This document shows, in pieces, positions 39,716-39,997 of a DNA stretch of 39,997 nt. Within the stretch, counting starts at the first letter, position 1; each line of letters starts with the position of its first letter. A model generated the notes under the pieces. The model saw nothing but the letters and a program-made list of their open reading frames with translations. It was not told the origin of the DNA and made no database searches. This DNA is from Corallococcus sp. CA053C (GTDB taxonomy: Bacteria > Myxococcota > Myxococcia > Myxococcales > Myxococcaceae). The stretch covers positions 1-39,997 of the forward strand of contig NZ_RAWA01000037.1 in the NCBI RefSeq assembly GCF_003611675.1. The letters run 5' to 3'. The position numbers and the translations under genes were made by a program.

Positions 39716-39997
39716 GCGCGGCCGCGTTGAACAGGCCAAACCCTCCGGCCTCCTCCTGCGTGATTCCAGCCCGCCGCAGCGCGGGCGAATCCACCGTCTG
39801 CCCCACCGCCATCCAGCGCGGCGCGGCCAGCAGCACGCCGTGCTTCGGCAGCTCCGGCAGCAGGTGCTCCAGGTCGTCGAGGATGAACTCCGCGTGCCCC
39901 ACGTCCTCGGGCTCACTCAGCCCCTCCGGAGGACGCCACGGCCCTCCGTCCAGATGCCCGAACGGAAAACTCCCCGTGCCGCTCGCGCCCCCGTACC
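39690..39997 (-). CDS. C-terminal end of a gene running past the window edge
   Basis: The minus-strand frame is open to the last base of the window, so only the final ~101 residues are visible. They read through a Gly/Pro-rich segment ('FPFGHLDGGPWRPPEGL') to an Asp/Glu-rich end ('DDLEHLLPELPKHG', '...HDMDEEDD'). No known motif is visible. It overlaps the start of the toxin-like lipoprotein gene and belongs to the same minus-strand run. Confidence 0.55.
   Translation of the reverse strand, partial: YGGASGTGSFPFGHLDGGPWRPPEGLSEPEDVGHAEFILDDLEHLLPELPKHGVLLAAPRWMAVGQTVDSPALRRAGITQEEAGGFGLFNAAAHDMDEEDD

Overview
The window is about 40 kb of high-GC chromosome from a fruiting myxobacterium of the Myxococcaceae (Myxococcus/Corallococcus type). 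The evidence is a wzm-wzt-glycosyltransferase block like the M. xanthus sasA (O-antigen) locus, a MYXO-CTERM-like C-terminal tail on the large kelch protein, many secreted lipoproteins, and coding regions rich in G/C at third positions. No integrase, transposase, rRNA or CRISPR array was seen.

Layout. (1) 1-1.9 kb: end of an AIM24-like gene, pgsA, and a tRNA-Gly(GCC) with its own consensus-like promoter and a terminator. (2) 2.0-17.1 kb: surface-polysaccharide island. Wzm/Wzt form an ABC exporter, followed by a double-domain glycosyltransferase. A convergent minus-strand run carries a HAD-family protein, two glycosyltransferase-like proteins, a small helical protein and a third glycosyltransferase. 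A divergent rmlBDAC operon makes dTDP-L-rhamnose; its genes overlap by ATGA, so they are probably translationally coupled. Together they supply sugar, assemble a chain in the cytoplasm and export it. (3) 17.3-19.6 kb: a BrkB/YihY membrane protein, then a P460-like c-type cytochrome lipoprotein and a Cys-rich lipoprotein. (4) 19.6-27.5 kb: a lower-GC block with two genes one base apart. One is an 1803-residue sacsin-like protein (HSP90-type ATPase at the N-terminus, DUF3883/NOV nuclease-fold domain at the C-terminus); the other is a NERD-nuclease/SF1-helicase protein. Related hairpin-forming repeats flank this block. It is the best candidate for a poorly described defence system. (5) 27.5-32.7 kb: housekeeping genes: a YbiT-type ABC-F ATPase, tgt, a UvrC-like GIY-YIG protein and a HAD-IB phosphatase. 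(6) 32.8-37.9 kb: an OmpA protein with thrombospondin type-3 repeats and a 1.1-k-residue kelch/HYR surface protein. (7) 38.0-40.0 kb: a DUF3396 (T6SS-immunity-type) protein overlapping a lipoprotein with a PD-(D/E)XK-like C-terminus, preceded by the end of another gene of the same run. This looks like an effector-immunity pair.

Functions are read from motifs and order only; no database search was possible. Start sites are chosen from overlap, Shine-Dalgarno and signal-peptide logic and are stated where they matter.
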